A stretch of 64,000 nt of DNA from Rhizobiaceae bacterium MnEN-MB40S (GCA_024343425.1 BRLC01000013.1:152936-216935); one strand, 5' to 3'. Counted from the first letter of the stretch, positions 27,710 to 37,372 are shown. The notes: generated by a model not told the origin, from the sequence alone. Numbers and translations: made by a program.

Positions 27710-27977
27710 TGAATATTCTCCATGGATGGCGCTTGCCGACTTCCTTGAGGCCTGCGGCGCGCAGGGTCAAGCGATGCAGCGCAGCCTCTTCGAAAAGAGT
27801 TAGCAAAGAGAAAACGCACGGGGGGCCGCCCTCCGGCTTTGTTTCGGGATTCCGGCGCTCATGGAGACGCCGAAGGAGATAACTTCTCTGCACCGCGCCG
27901 GGCCGCCATCTTTCTGCTCCCAAAACGTGTATCCCTTGCCTATACTCGCCCTGACCGATTCCCTTCCGGAGGCATTC

Positions 27978-30146
27978 ATGGGACTGCTGGCGCGACTTTC
28001 CTCCGTCAATCTTTCGATCTGGGTCATCATCGGCGCGCTGTCGGGGATCTTCTGCGGCGTGTTCATTGGCGACTATGCGGCGAACCTGGAGCCGTTCGGC
28101 TCGATCTACGTCATGCTCTTGCAGATGTGCGTGTTTCCCTTCGTCGTCTCCTCGCTTCTGCACGGGCTCGGCAGCCTGACGCCGCAAATGGCGCTGCGGC
28201 TTCTGAAGTCCGGCCTGCCGGTGTTCCTCATCGGCTGGGCGGTGGTGTTCGCCGGCCTGTGGATTCTCTCGCAGGGGATTCCGGAAGCGCGTCCGCCGGT
28301 TCTGGTTCAACCATCCGAAGGCGGCGGACTGGGCGAACTCCTGTCGCTCGTCATCCCCTCGAACCCGTTTTCCGATCTCACGCAGAACTACGTGCCGGCG
28401 ATCGTCGTCTTTTCGGTCATCTACGGGATCGCCATCCAGCGCATCAAGCAGAAGGACAGTCTGCTGTCCGCGCTCTACACGTTCCGCCAGGCGAGCGTGA
28501 CGGTGTGGGGCTGGGTGGTGCGCATCGCGCCCTTGGGCGTGTTCGCGCTGTTCGCAGACCTGGCCGGAACGGTGCAAATTCAGCTGCTCGGCGGCCTGTT
28601 CCTCTACGCCGTGCTGTTCGTGCTCGGCGCGCTGGCGATGGCCCTTTGGGTGCTGCCGTCTCTCCTGTGCGCGATCGCCCCGATGCGCTATCCGGAACTC
28701 ATGCGCGACCTGCAGGAGGCGCTGGTCGTCGCCGTTGTCACCTCGCTGCCGATTACCGCCGTGCCGCTGATCATCAAGGTGACGCGCAAGATGGTCGAAG
28801 ACCGGAAGGTCGAGGATCCGGAAAGCGGGGAGATCATCTCGACCTCGCTCGCCGTCAGCTATCCGATCGGACAACTCGGCAACCTGTTCGTCGCGTTCTT
28901 CGTGGTGTTCGCGGCCTATTACGTGCATTCGGCGCTGCCGCCGACGGTCTGGTTCACGCTTCCGGCCGTCACCATCCTCTCCACCGTCGGAACGCCCGTT
29001 TCGACGGTCGACGCCGTCTCCTTCATGGCGCACTGGCTGGACCTGCCGGCCGACGTGAAGCTGCTCTATGTGGAGCTGATGACGCTGACGCGCTATCCGC
29101 AGGTGCTCGTCTCGGCGATGAGCCTCGCCTTCATCACCATCATCGCGGCCTTTTCCTATTACGGGCTCGCCCGGCTGCACAAGCGACGACTCCTCTTCTC
29201 GCTCGGCTCGAGCGCGCTGCTGATGGCTGCGCTGGCGATCGGCGGTCGCGCCGCAGCGCCTTTCCTGACGACCAAGGAGCCCGATCCCTATGTGAGTTTC
29301 ACGCTGGACGAGGACCTGAAGGGCCGGGTCAAGGCGACGGTTCACAAGGTCACGGACGGCGAAGCGGCCACGGCGCCGGCGCGAAGCGGCGACGCCATGC
29401 AGCGCGTGCGCGAGAACGGCGTGCTGCGCGTCGGCTACGGACAGGCGCTCATTCCGTTCAGTTATTTCAACGGCGCGGGCGATCTGGTCGGCTACGACGT
29501 GGCGCTCGCCTACCAGCTGGCGGACGGGCTCGGCGTCGACCTGGAGTTCTACCCGATCACCGACTGGGCGCGGCTCGGAACGGCGCTGACGGAAAACCGC
29601 TTCGACCTTGCAATCGGCGGCATCTACGTCAGCGACAAGCGCCTGCAGCAGGTGCGCGTGTCGGACACCTATCTCTATACGCCGCTGGCTCTGATCGCGC
29701 ATGCGGACAAGGCGAAGACCTATCTCGACCTGTCCGACGTCGATACGAAAGGCCTGCGCGTCACCGTTTTCAGGGACACGATCCTCGAAGACCTGGCGCA
29801 CAAACTGTTTCCCGATGCGACCATAGATGTGGTCGACGACTATACGACGCTGTCGACCAACCCCGGTTTCGACGTCGCGCTGTGGACGCAGCTTCAGGCC
29901 GAAGCCTGGGCCGAGGCCAATCCGGGCTATTCGGCGGTCGTGCCCGCCAATCTCGGCAGTCCGCTCGCCATCGCCATTCCGATGCCGCCCGATTCCTCGG
30001 ATTTCGCCCGCTTCGTCGACGACTGGCTGTCGCTTCAGCGCGGCAACGGCTTCGAAGACGGCCTGAAGCGCTACTGGTTCGACGGCCAGCCGCGCAAGAG
30101 CGACGCCCCGCGCTGGAGCATCCTCAACAACGTGATCGGAAAGTAG
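27978..30146 (+). CDS. Dicarboxylate/amino-acid:cation symporter fused to a periplasmic solute-binding domain
   Basis: 722 residues from ATG 27978, chosen because GGAGG lies 6 bp upstream; an upstream start at 27861 is possible. Residues 1-410 match the SDF (DctA/GltP) symporter family with about eight membrane helices, including SYPIGQLGNLFVAFF and STVGTPVSTVDAVSF. A further helix at about 418-440 leads to a periplasmic part. Residues about 475-715 match a family 3 (amino-acid type) binding protein: LRVGYGQALIPFSYFNGAGDLVGYDVALA (quoted in part) and RFDLAIGGIYVSDKR. The binding protein would thus be tethered to a secondary transporter, which normally works without one. Confidence 0.88.
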   Translation: MGLLARLSSVNLSIWVIIGALSGIFCGVFIGDYAANLEPFGSIYVMLLQMCVFPFVVSSLLHGLGSLTPQMALRLLKSGLPVFLIGWAVVFAGLWILSQGIPEARPPVLVQPSEGGGLGELLSLVIPSNPFSDLTQNYVPAIVVFSVIYGIAIQRIKQKDSLLSALYTFRQASVTVWGWVVRIAPLGVFALFADLAGTVQIQLLGGLFLYAVLFVLGALAMALWVLPSLLCAIAPMRYPELMRDLQEALVVAVVTSLPITAVPLIIKVTRKMVEDRKVEDPESGEIISTSLAVSYPIGQLGNLFVAFFVVFAAYYVHSALPPTVWFTLPAVTILSTVGTPVSTVDAVSFMAHWLDLPADVKLLYVELMTLTRYPQVLVSAMSLAFITIIAAFSYYGLARLHKRRLLFSLGSSALLMAALAIGGRAAAPFLTTKEPDPYVSFTLDEDLKGRVKATVHKVTDGEAATAPARSGDAMQRVRENGVLRVGYGQALIPFSYFNGAGDLVGYDVALAYQLADGLGVDLEFYPITDWARLGTALTENRFDLAIGGIYVSDKRLQQVRVSDTYLYTPLALIAHADKAKTYLDLSDVDTKGLRVTVFRDTILEDLAHKLFPDATIDVVDDYTTLSTNPGFDVALWTQLQAEAWAEANPGYSAVVPANLGSPLAIAIPMPPDSSDFARFVDDWLSLQRGNGFEDGLKRYWFDGQPRKSDAPRWSILNNVIGK

Positions 30147-30286
30147 GCGGCGCCGCCTGCTGGCTTTTGCAATTTTAAGTTTAATGTTCTTGTCTCGCTT
30201 TCCTGCCTGATGCATTCTGATTGCGGCGCTGGCGACTCGTCAGTCCGCTTCGATCCCCAGCCGGCCGCAAGGAAGAGAAGGATGCG

Positions 30287-30985
30287 ATGACCGATTTTGC
30301 CATTGACCGGCGCGACCTCCTTCTGAACGGCGTTGCAAGCGTCGCGATCCTGGCGCTTGGCGGCCTGGCGCCCGCGATGGCGCAAGCCGGCCCGGACACC
30401 CTCGAAAACTACAAGCCCGTCTATTTCGACGCCGCCGAATGGGCCTTCGTCATGGCGGCGACGGATCGCCTCATTCCCGCCGACGGCGAAGGGCCGGGCG
30501 CGCTTGCAACACTGGTTCCCCGATTTATCGACCGGCAACTGGCCGGCGATTTCGGCAAGGCCTCGCGCTGGTATATGCAGGGGCCGCACGACCCCGACGC
30601 AAGCCCGCTTTTCGGCTTCCAGCTCGCCCAGACGCCCGCCGAAATCTACCGGATCGCCATCCCGGAGGTCGACGCACACTGCCGAACCACTTACGGCGAA
30701 ACCTTCGCGGCGCTTTCCGACGCCGACAAGGACGCGGTCCTCCACGATCTCGAAACCGGCGAGGTGGACCTGAAGACGGTTCCGGCCGCAGACTTCTTTG
30801 CAATGCTGCTCGCCAACACCAAGGAAGGCTATTTCGCCGACCCGCGCTATGGCGGCAACCACGGCATGCAGGCCTGGACCTATATCGGCTTTCCGGGCGC
30901 GCGGGCGAGTTTCCGCGAATGGGTGGGCCAGCAGAACACGCCCTATCCGCTGGGGCCGGTGAGCATCGGCGGGGAGCGCGCCTGA
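30287..30985 (+). CDS. Gluconate/sugar dehydrogenase small subunit (subunit 3 family)
   Basis: 232 residues from ATG 30287. A twin-arginine signal, IDRRDLLLNGVASVAILALGG (about 5-25), is followed by the gluconate 2-dehydrogenase subunit 3 region: FDAAEWAFVMAATDRLIPADGEGPGALATLVPRF, of which RLIPADGEGPGA is the best-kept part, and NTKEGYFADPRYGGNHGMQAWTYIGFPG near the end. This subunit escorts the FAD subunit through the Tat pathway. The stop overlaps the next start by one base, so the genes are translationally coupled. Confidence 0.9.
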   Translation: MTDFAIDRRDLLLNGVASVAILALGGLAPAMAQAGPDTLENYKPVYFDAAEWAFVMAATDRLIPADGEGPGALATLVPRFIDRQLAGDFGKASRWYMQGPHDPDASPLFGFQLAQTPAEIYRIAIPEVDAHCRTTYGETFAALSDADKDAVLHDLETGEVDLKTVPAADFFAMLLANTKEGYFADPRYGGNHGMQAWTYIGFPGARASFREWVGQQNTPYPLGPVSIGGERA

Positions 30986-32745
30986 TGGCGCGGACGCAAA
31001 AGAAGGTCGACGCCGTGATTGTCGGCCTCGGCTGGGTCGGCTCGGTGATGGCGATGGAACTGACCGCCGCCGGGCTTGACGTGGTGGCGCTGGAACGCGG
31101 ACCCGACCGCAAGACCGTGCCGACCTTCGCCTATCCCAAGATCGCCGACGAGCTGCGCTACGCCGTGCGCTATGAACTGATGCAGCGCCCGGCCGACAGC
31201 ACGGTGACGATCCGGCACAACACGGGACAGACCGCGCTGCCCTACCGGCGCCTCGGCTCCTTCCTGCCGGGGACCGGCGTCGGCGGCGCGGGCGCGCACT
31301 GGAACGGCTTGCTGTGGCGGCCGAACGCCGAGGAACTGCGGCTGAAATCCTATATCGACGAGCGGTTCGGCGCCGACATCATTCCGGACGACATGACGAT
31401 CCAGGATTTCGGCGTCGACTATGACGAGCTCGAACCCTATTTCGACCGCTTCGAGAAGATTGTCGGCGTTTCCGGCAAGGCCGGTAATCTGAACGGCGCG
31501 ATCATGGACGGCGGCAACCCTTTCGAAGCGCCGCGCGCCAGCGAATATCCGATGCCGCCGCTCGAGCAGACCTATGACGCCGTGCTGTTTGCTGAAGCCG
31601 CGCGCAATCTCGGCTATCACCCGTTTCCCAAACCCGCCGCGAACGCATCGCAGGTCTACACCAATCCCTATGGCATGCAGCTGGGACCCTGCAACTATTG
31701 CGGCTTCTGCGAGCGCTTCGGCTGCCTGAACTACTCCAAATCCTCGCCGCAGACCTGCGTGCTCGACGCGCTCTACCAGCGGCAGAACTTCGAATACCGG
31801 ACCAACGCCACCGTGCTGAAGGTGGAGCTTGCGCCGGATGGAAAGACGGCGACCGGCGTAACCTATGCCGACGCGAAGGGCGAGGAGGTGTTCCAGCCGG
31901 CGGATCTTGTGATCCTCGCCGCCTTTCAGCTGAACAATGTGCACCTGATGCTGCTTTCCGGCATCGGGCCGCCTTATGACCCTGCGACCGGCGCGGGCGC
32001 GGTGGGGCGCAACTACGCCTACCAGATGACGGGCGCGACCTCGCTGTTCTTCAAAAACATCGACTTCAACCCCTTTGTCGGCGCGGGCGCCAACGGCGTG
32101 GCCTTCGCCGATCTGGCGCTGAGCCAGATGGACTTTGCGAAGAACGGCTTCATCGGCGGCGGCTACCAGTCGTCGCAGCAGACGAACGGCCAGCCGATCC
32201 ACCATCTGCCGCTTCCGGACGGAACGCCCGCCTGGGGCGCCGGCTGGAAGAAGGCCGTGGGCGAACATTACGGCCACTCGATGGACATCGTGCTGCAATC
32301 GACCAACATGCCCTATCGCGACGCCTATCTGGACCTCGACCCGACCTACAGGGATCCGTTTGGCCGACCCTTGCTGAGGATGACCTTCGACTGGCGCCCG
32401 AACGAGCTGAAACAGGCGCAGTTCTTCAAGGAAAAGGCGGCGGAGTTTGGCCGTGAAATGGGCGCGGACGCGTCGTCTTCCTTCTATCCCGACGGGCATT
32501 ACGACACCCGCGTGTACCAGTCGACCCACACTGTGGGCGGCGCGATCATGGGGACGGATCGACAAACCTCCGCCATCAATCGCTACCTGCAGAGCTGGGA
32601 CGTGCACAATGTGTTTGCGCCCGGCGCCAACGCGTTTCCGCAGAACTTCGAATACAATCCGACCGGAATGATCGGGGCGCTGACGCTCTGGGCCGCAAGG
32701 GCGATCCGCGAGGATTATCTCGCAAACCCCCGGCCACTGATGTGA
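30985..32745 (+). CDS. GMC-type membrane sugar/alcohol dehydrogenase flavoprotein subunit
   Basis: 586 residues. FAD fold VDAVIVGLGWVGSVMAMEL (about 8-26), the GMC segment GTGVGGAGAHWNGLLWR (about 94-110), and the catalytic His region YQSTHTVGGAIMGTD (about 511-525) with FEYNPTGMIGALTLWA near the end. A Cys-rich stretch GPCNYCGFCERFGC (about 234-247) is where FAD-glucose and fructose dehydrogenases bind a 3Fe-4S cluster. It should oxidise a sugar, sugar acid or polyol in the periplasm and pass electrons to the adjacent cytochrome c. It has no signal peptide of its own and depends on the small subunit. Confidence 0.9.
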   Translation: MARTQKKVDAVIVGLGWVGSVMAMELTAAGLDVVALERGPDRKTVPTFAYPKIADELRYAVRYELMQRPADSTVTIRHNTGQTALPYRRLGSFLPGTGVGGAGAHWNGLLWRPNAEELRLKSYIDERFGADIIPDDMTIQDFGVDYDELEPYFDRFEKIVGVSGKAGNLNGAIMDGGNPFEAPRASEYPMPPLEQTYDAVLFAEAARNLGYHPFPKPAANASQVYTNPYGMQLGPCNYCGFCERFGCLNYSKSSPQTCVLDALYQRQNFEYRTNATVLKVELAPDGKTATGVTYADAKGEEVFQPADLVILAAFQLNNVHLMLLSGIGPPYDPATGAGAVGRNYAYQMTGATSLFFKNIDFNPFVGAGANGVAFADLALSQMDFAKNGFIGGGYQSSQQTNGQPIHHLPLPDGTPAWGAGWKKAVGEHYGHSMDIVLQSTNMPYRDAYLDLDPTYRDPFGRPLLRMTFDWRPNELKQAQFFKEKAAEFGREMGADASSSFYPDGHYDTRVYQSTHTVGGAIMGTDRQTSAINRYLQSWDVHNVFAPGANAFPQNFEYNPTGMIGALTLWAARAIREDYLANPRPLM

Positions 32746-32755
32746 GGGCGCTGCG

Positions 32756-34006
32756 ATGAGACTGCAGATCCTCATCACGGCGCTTGCCCTGACCGCCGGT
32801 TCGGCCTTCGCCGCCGACGAGACGGAAACGGGCGAATACATCGCCCAGCTCGGCGACTGCGCGGCCTGCCACACGGCGCCCGGCGGCGCGCCCTTCGCCG
32901 GCGGACTGGCGATCGCCAGCCCGTTCGGGGATATCTACACGACCAACATTACGCCCGATCCGCAATACGGGATCGGCGACTACACGCTGGAGGAATTCGA
33001 CCGGGCGGTGCGCCGCGGCGTGCGCAAGGACGGCGCGAACCTCTATCCGGCCATGCCCTATACGTCCTACGCCAAGGTGAGCGACGCGGACATGGCGGCG
33101 CTCTACGCCTATTTCATGAAGGCGGTGGCGCCGGTGCACAAACCGGCCCCTGCCTCCGACTTGCGCTTTCCCTTCAACATCCGGTTCGGGATGGAAGGCT
33201 GGGACATCGTCAACCGCCCGGAGGTGGGCTTCACGCCGCCCTATGACGACGCGCAGCTGAACCGGGGCGCCTATATCGTGGAAGGGCTTGGCCATTGCGG
33301 CGCCTGCCACTCGCCCCGCAACCTGATGCAGGCGCAGGAGGGCTACACCGCCGCGAGCGACCGGTTTCTGACCGGCGGCACACTTGGCGTGTGGCCCGTG
33401 CCGGACCTGCGCGGGCCTGAGAGCGCGCCGCAGAAATGGAGCGACGCAGAGCTGGTCGAATACCTGACGACGGGGCGCAACGCCTACACCGCGGCGACCG
33501 GCGAAATGGCGCTGGTGGTCGAGCGCAGCATGCAGCATGCGACGGAGGCGGACATGGACGCGATCGTCGCCTATCTGAAACATATCGGGCTTCCGGCTGC
33601 GGGAAGCGACAAGGCCGCCGCGACAGGCGCGGGCCGCAGCGACGACACCACGGCCATGCTGACGGCGGCGAAACCGGACATGCCGGAGGGCGCGCGGCTT
33701 TATCTCGACAATTGCGGGGCGTGCCACACCGTGAGCGGGCAGGGCGCGCCGCGGGTTTTCCCGAATCTCGTCGGCAATTCGCTGGTGCTTTCCGACAATC
33801 CGGGCGGTTTCATCGAGGTTATCCTGAAAGGGGCGATGATGCCCAGCACCAGGCGGGCTCCGGCTGCGCTGGCGATGCCCGGCTTCGGCGACCGGCTCTC
33901 GGATGACGACGTGGCGGCGCTCGCAAGCTTCATCCGGAGCGCCTGGACGAACGACGCCGATAAAATCGAGGCCGAAACGGTCAAAAAGATCCGCGGACAG
34001 CTTTGA
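32756..34006 (+). CDS. Triheme cytochrome c subunit of the dehydrogenase complex
   Basis: 416 residues with a signal peptide (MRLQILITALALTAGSAFAA). Three CxxCH heme sites are visible: CAACH (residues 35-39), CGACH at about 182 and CGACH at about 321, each with a distal Met candidate (YPAMPYTSYAKVSD, AMMPS). Three hemes match the cytochrome c subunit of fructose, gluconate and alcohol dehydrogenases, which carry electrons to ubiquinone or oxidase. It follows the flavoprotein by 10 bp and completes the three-gene operon. Confidence 0.92.
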   Translation: MRLQILITALALTAGSAFAADETETGEYIAQLGDCAACHTAPGGAPFAGGLAIASPFGDIYTTNITPDPQYGIGDYTLEEFDRAVRRGVRKDGANLYPAMPYTSYAKVSDADMAALYAYFMKAVAPVHKPAPASDLRFPFNIRFGMEGWDIVNRPEVGFTPPYDDAQLNRGAYIVEGLGHCGACHSPRNLMQAQEGYTAASDRFLTGGTLGVWPVPDLRGPESAPQKWSDAELVEYLTTGRNAYTAATGEMALVVERSMQHATEADMDAIVAYLKHIGLPAAGSDKAAATGAGRSDDTTAMLTAAKPDMPEGARLYLDNCGACHTVSGQGAPRVFPNLVGNSLVLSDNPGGFIEVILKGAMMPSTRRAPAALAMPGFGDRLSDDDVAALASFIRSAWTNDADKIEAETVKKIRGQL

Positions 34007-34651
34007 GGAGGGCGCCGACGGGGCGGCTTTCGCCGGCTCTGCGGATGGAATCTGGCTTTGTTTCGGGAATTCGGGATTTCGCGGGGTGTCCGGCGTGTTC
34101 GGCGGCGGGGTTTCGGCCTCGGTGGGGCAGTCGATCCAGGCCTTGAATGCCTTTTTCCGCCGGGCGCGGGCCTCGTTGCGATAGCGCCGGAGCAGGCGGC
34201 CGGGATCTTCCATGCGGCGGGCGGTGCGCGGGTCGACAAGCGCGGTGATGAGGCGCATCACCCGGCGGTCTTCGAGGCGCGTGAGGGTTTCGCCGGCGAG
34301 CGCCCGCTTCATCAGCTCCGCGTCGTCGCAATGGTCCGGGTAGGGGGCGTCCAGGTTACGGCCGGCCTCGAAATCGGCGAGCGCGCGTTCGCAGGATTCA
34401 AGCCGGGCCTCGGCTTCGGCGAGCGCCAGGGCGCGGAAGCGGCGCTCGTCGCAGGGGATAAAATCAGTGAGCGTCAGGTCGGGTTGGGCAAGGATGATGC
34501 GGAGCCACAGGCCGACGCGCGCCGGATCGGGCCGCGCTGTCGCGCCGTGCCGGCGGGCGTTGCCGGAAACAGCGGCCTTGCCGTCCGGCGTTATGGGGCC
34601 TGTGCTCCTGGCGGAATTCGCCCGGTTGCGGCGGGCGATGTCGGTTGTCAC
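34007..34651 (-). CDS. Conserved hypothetical protein, C-terminal end unclear
   Basis: Starts at GTG 34651 in a 4-bp GTGA overlap with the upstream gene. The N-terminus STGPITPDGKAAVSGNARRHG (about residues 16-36, one residue omitted in use) is typical of a widespread alphaproteobacterial family of unknown function. The middle is charged and helical (ALAEAEARLESCERALADFEAG), then basic (RRYRNEARARRKKAFKAW). No in-frame stop occurs before 32576, so the frame runs antisense through the whole cytochrome c gene. The coordinates given stop at the convergent gene by choice. Either a frameshift or a lost stop is likely. A different frame ends at 33981. Confidence 0.55.
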
Positions 34652-35310
34652 TGTTCCGTCGGGTCGTGATCGATTTCGGCAGGCGCCGCCGGACGCTTCC
34701 TTTGCAGGGCGTTGAAATCGCGCCGGACCTCGCGGCGGCGCCGCTCCAGCGCGACGATCGCCTCGTTGTGGACGGTGACGGAGCGCTCCCAGCTGCGATA
34801 GGCCTCGCCCATCAGGTCGACCGGGTCCATGCCGAGCGCGGCGATCTCCTCATGCGCGCCGGCCTGCTTGTCCGGATTGGCCGAGGCCGCGCGTGCCGCC
34901 AGATGCTCGCCGGCCGCCTTGGCCGCCTCCTCGTCGAAGGGCTCCGCCTCGAATGTTTCGCTGTCGCCGCCGGCCTCCTTGTGCGCCTTCACGTCCTTTG
35001 CCAGTTTCGCGATATGGGCGGCGCGGCGGCTTGTCACGACCGCCTTGCAGATCGCCTGGCGGGTGATGCGGCGCAGGCTCGCCTCGCGCATGCGGCGCTG
35101 CTGGAGAAGCTCCCATTCGAGGCCGATCAGGTTTTCCGCGATCACCTGTTCGTAAGGCGAGGCGGGCTCAAGGGCCGCCGCCATGGCGGCGTGGAAGGCG
35201 CCGTAGGAACCCGGATCCTCGCCGGTCATCGGCGCGCGTTCGGGCAGGATGGCGAGGAAACTGTCGAGCGCAAATGACGCGGGCGACAGGGTGTGCAGGC
35301 TGGAAGCCAT
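34648..35310 (-). CDS. Conserved hypothetical protein, helical
   Basis: 220 residues, all-helical in appearance and highly charged. LEWELLQQRRMREASLRRITRQAI (about 66-89, quoted for its coiled-coil look in short parts) and HNEAIVALERRRREVRRDFN (about 184-203) suggest coiled coils. Proteins of this kind often precede the STGPITPDGK-type protein in alphaproteobacterial accessory regions, as here. No enzymatic motif. First gene of the two-gene unit. Confidence 0.6.
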   Translation of the reverse strand: MASSLHTLSPASFALDSFLAILPERAPMTGEDPGSYGAFHAAMAAALEPASPYEQVIAENLIGLEWELLQQRRMREASLRRITRQAICKAVVTSRRAAHIAKLAKDVKAHKEAGGDSETFEAEPFDEEAAKAAGEHLAARAASANPDKQAGAHEEIAALGMDPVDLMGEAYRSWERSVTVHNEAIVALERRRREVRRDFNALQRKRPAAPAEIDHDPTEQ

Positions 35311-35626
35311 GAGCGATGCCTCATCGTGATTGGGGGAGCGGTTTCATAGCACGGATAGCGGGAAAATGCAAGAGTTTGTTCGCTTTTTGTTCTTTTTTGG
35401 TATTTGGGGGTCTTTGGTTGGCCAGCGTTCCGGCGGAACTGTAGGTAGGGTGCGTTGCGGACACGGGAGGTGTGGCGTTGACTGATAACTCAATTGGGGA
35501 TTGAGTGATCTGTCGCCGGAAAACGGATGTGGCGAAGTGGCAAGGTGATAGCTTGTGGACAGATACTTTGATGTATCACCTAAGTAATATCGATACTTAT
35601 GTGTTCTGGCGAAATTGTATTGAATA
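35311..35626. other. AT-richer intergenic tract
   Basis: About 316 bp without a convincing gene. An open minus-strand frame here has no ribosome binding site and a composition unlike real proteins. GC drops sharply compared with the left flank, marking entry into an accessory segment. A leader for the gene at 35627 is probably included. Confidence 0.5.
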
Positions 35627-36373
35627 ATGCGCGAGCAGATCATGGTCACTAACCCAAGCAATCAAAGGCCTCCACCAAATTGGGGGGATGATACCTTTAC
35701 CAAGTATTTGGGATTTGTCCGAAGTAACCAACACGCTACGTTTGTTCATAATAAACAAGTCGTGAGCGACCTGATATTATTGGATGGACTTTATTTGAAG
35801 TTAAATGAGTCGATGAACCCTAGACCAATGGCTCCAATGGGGTTCTTGTTTAGAGCGCATTCTGCGTACAGAATGTCAGCGGCTGCTGTTCTGGCAGGTC
35901 AGATATACGAATCCCAAGCACTTCTGAGGCTGAGTTTGGAGCATGGCGCATACGGATCCTTCATTGGAAATGATGTACAGCGCGCTGTTCGTTGGCTTAA
36001 GCGCACGGAGAGTGAAAGTTCGCGGAAGGCAGTGCGCAAGGAGTTTACTCACAGAAACATTGTGAACCACCTTCAGACGATTGCGCCGGTTCTCGCGAAA
36101 CAATACGAGAATCTTTATGAGGGGTTAATCGACTTTGGCGCTCATCCAAATGAGAGTGGATTCTCCCTCAACACCATATTTGAAGAGAACAACGGTAACA
36201 CATTCATTCGAACTGTTTATCTTCAAGATGATGGGTTGCCGTTAAATTTGGCACTCAAAACTACGGTTCAAGTTGGGATGTGGGTACTACATATTATGCA
36301 GCTAATTTATGTGCAGAGGTTCCAATTACTTGGAATAAAGGATGCACTGGAGGAACTGCGAGAACGATACTAA
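35627..36373 (+). CDS. Hypothetical protein with HEPN-like RNxxxH motif
   Basis: 248 residues (ATG 35627; ATG 35642 also possible). The gene is markedly richer in A and T than its neighbours, which points to recent transfer. The protein is mostly helical with no signal peptide. AQIYESQALLRLSLEHGAYG-type helices (about 88-107) precede RNIVNH at residues 143-148, which fits the R-N-x-x-x-H active-site pattern of HEPN ribonucleases. The rest does not match a HEPN family I can name, and a DUF5677-like fold is another option. No antitoxin partner is evident. Function unproven. Confidence 0.5.
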   Translation: MREQIMVTNPSNQRPPPNWGDDTFTKYLGFVRSNQHATFVHNKQVVSDLILLDGLYLKLNESMNPRPMAPMGFLFRAHSAYRMSAAAVLAGQIYESQALLRLSLEHGAYGSFIGNDVQRAVRWLKRTESESSRKAVRKEFTHRNIVNHLQTIAPVLAKQYENLYEGLIDFGAHPNESGFSLNTIFEENNGNTFIRTVYLQDDGLPLNLALKTTVQVGMWVLHIMQLIYVQRFQLLGIKDALEELRERY

Positions 36374-36547
36374 TCTCTAATGCGATTGAATTGATTGATG
36401 TCAGTTATTCTCAATAAAATAGAAGTTTCCATTCGAAAGAGGCGCTAACGGCCTAAACACCAACTCTAGCTGGTGCTCAGCCTAATCAATTCCCACATCG
36501 ATTCAGTCGGACAAATTTCAACTCGGTCTCGGTGGCGGAGGTTTTTG

Positions 36548-37372
36548 ATGAGCAGCGTATGGAGACCAGAAAGAAGAAATCGGAACACCGGCCAATCATG
36601 GTCAGGGTATTCAAAATCAAACGACATGCGTGTTCCGGAGAGTTGGCAGGACAAACATGGAAACTATTCGATATTTTATGAGCGTCTCGACGTCGCGGTT
36701 GAGCAGCAGATTGAAATAGACGGCTTTCGGCTGAGAGTGCTTTATGAAAAGCCGCGCCAAGGCTTCACTTACGGCTGCTCACCCGCTGACTTGGCCAGAA
36801 TACTCAGGGCGTCTGCGAGCTTGTTGCCCTGCCTGCCTGACATTATCGCTTTTCGACAGCCAACGCGTAAGCAGCGACAACAGAAATCGGTCTGGGGTCG
36901 GTTTCTTTATTATGCCAATATCGGGAGACACGAAGGCTCTGCGATTATCCTTGAGGCGCAGGAGTTGGGCTCGCTCCTGAAATGGACAAAACGCATGACG
37001 ATCGAGGACCGGTCGGAATATGAGCGCCTTGTTTCCGATGGACATGTGTTCGTGGAAACAAAAAGGTCGTTTCAAGCGGAGCTGAATGAAAATGCGGTGA
37101 GGAACACCGTGCTCTATCGCACGTTTCTGCACGAACTTGGGCATATGGCTCACCACCATCAGGATGTGCTCGATGAGCGAACCGCTCTCGATCAGGACCG
37201 GGAGCTGGCCGAGGAGCTTTTCTTCTCCAAACCGGTTTCCGAACGCGAAGTCTTCGCTCATGCCTTCGCCGAAAAGATTGGCAAGTCTTTGAGACATTCT
37301 GGAGCGGCGCCATTCGATCCCGAGCCGTTTCGATGTTCGGGACCATCGCATCTTCAAGCAGGGTCGGGATAA
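36548..37372 (+). CDS. Hypothetical protein with HExxH zinc-protease-like motif
   Basis: 274 residues from ATG 36548, chosen for GGAGG six bases upstream; the frame opens earlier at GTG 36473. TFLHELGHMAHHHQD (about residues 192-206) contains HExxH followed by further histidines, and ELAEELFF with EVFAHAFAEKIGKS lies 35-55 residues later and could supply the third zinc ligand (Glu). No signal peptide. The fold recalls ImmA/IrrE-type or M48-like peptidases, but the assignment is uncertain. The stop is directly followed by the start of the next, secreted, protein. Confidence 0.55.
   Translation: MSSVWRPERRNRNTGQSWSGYSKSNDMRVPESWQDKHGNYSIFYERLDVAVEQQIEIDGFRLRVLYEKPRQGFTYGCSPADLARILRASASLLPCLPDIIAFRQPTRKQRQQKSVWGRFLYYANIGRHEGSAIILEAQELGSLLKWTKRMTIEDRSEYERLVSDGHVFVETKRSFQAELNENAVRNTVLYRTFLHELGHMAHHHQDVLDERTALDQDRELAEELFFSKPVSEREVFAHAFAEKIGKSLRHSGAAPFDPEPFRCSGPSHLQAGSG

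Noticed and set aside
27447..30215. 922-residue open frame on the minus strand
   Set aside because: Antisense to the symporter fusion, charged and low in normal protein composition, with no motifs. The plus-strand gene has motifs and a ribosome binding site.
35344..35661. 105-residue open frame on the minus strand
   Set aside because: No ribosome binding site, an unlikely Pro/Thr/Ser-rich composition, and overlap with the start of the plus-strand gene at 35627.
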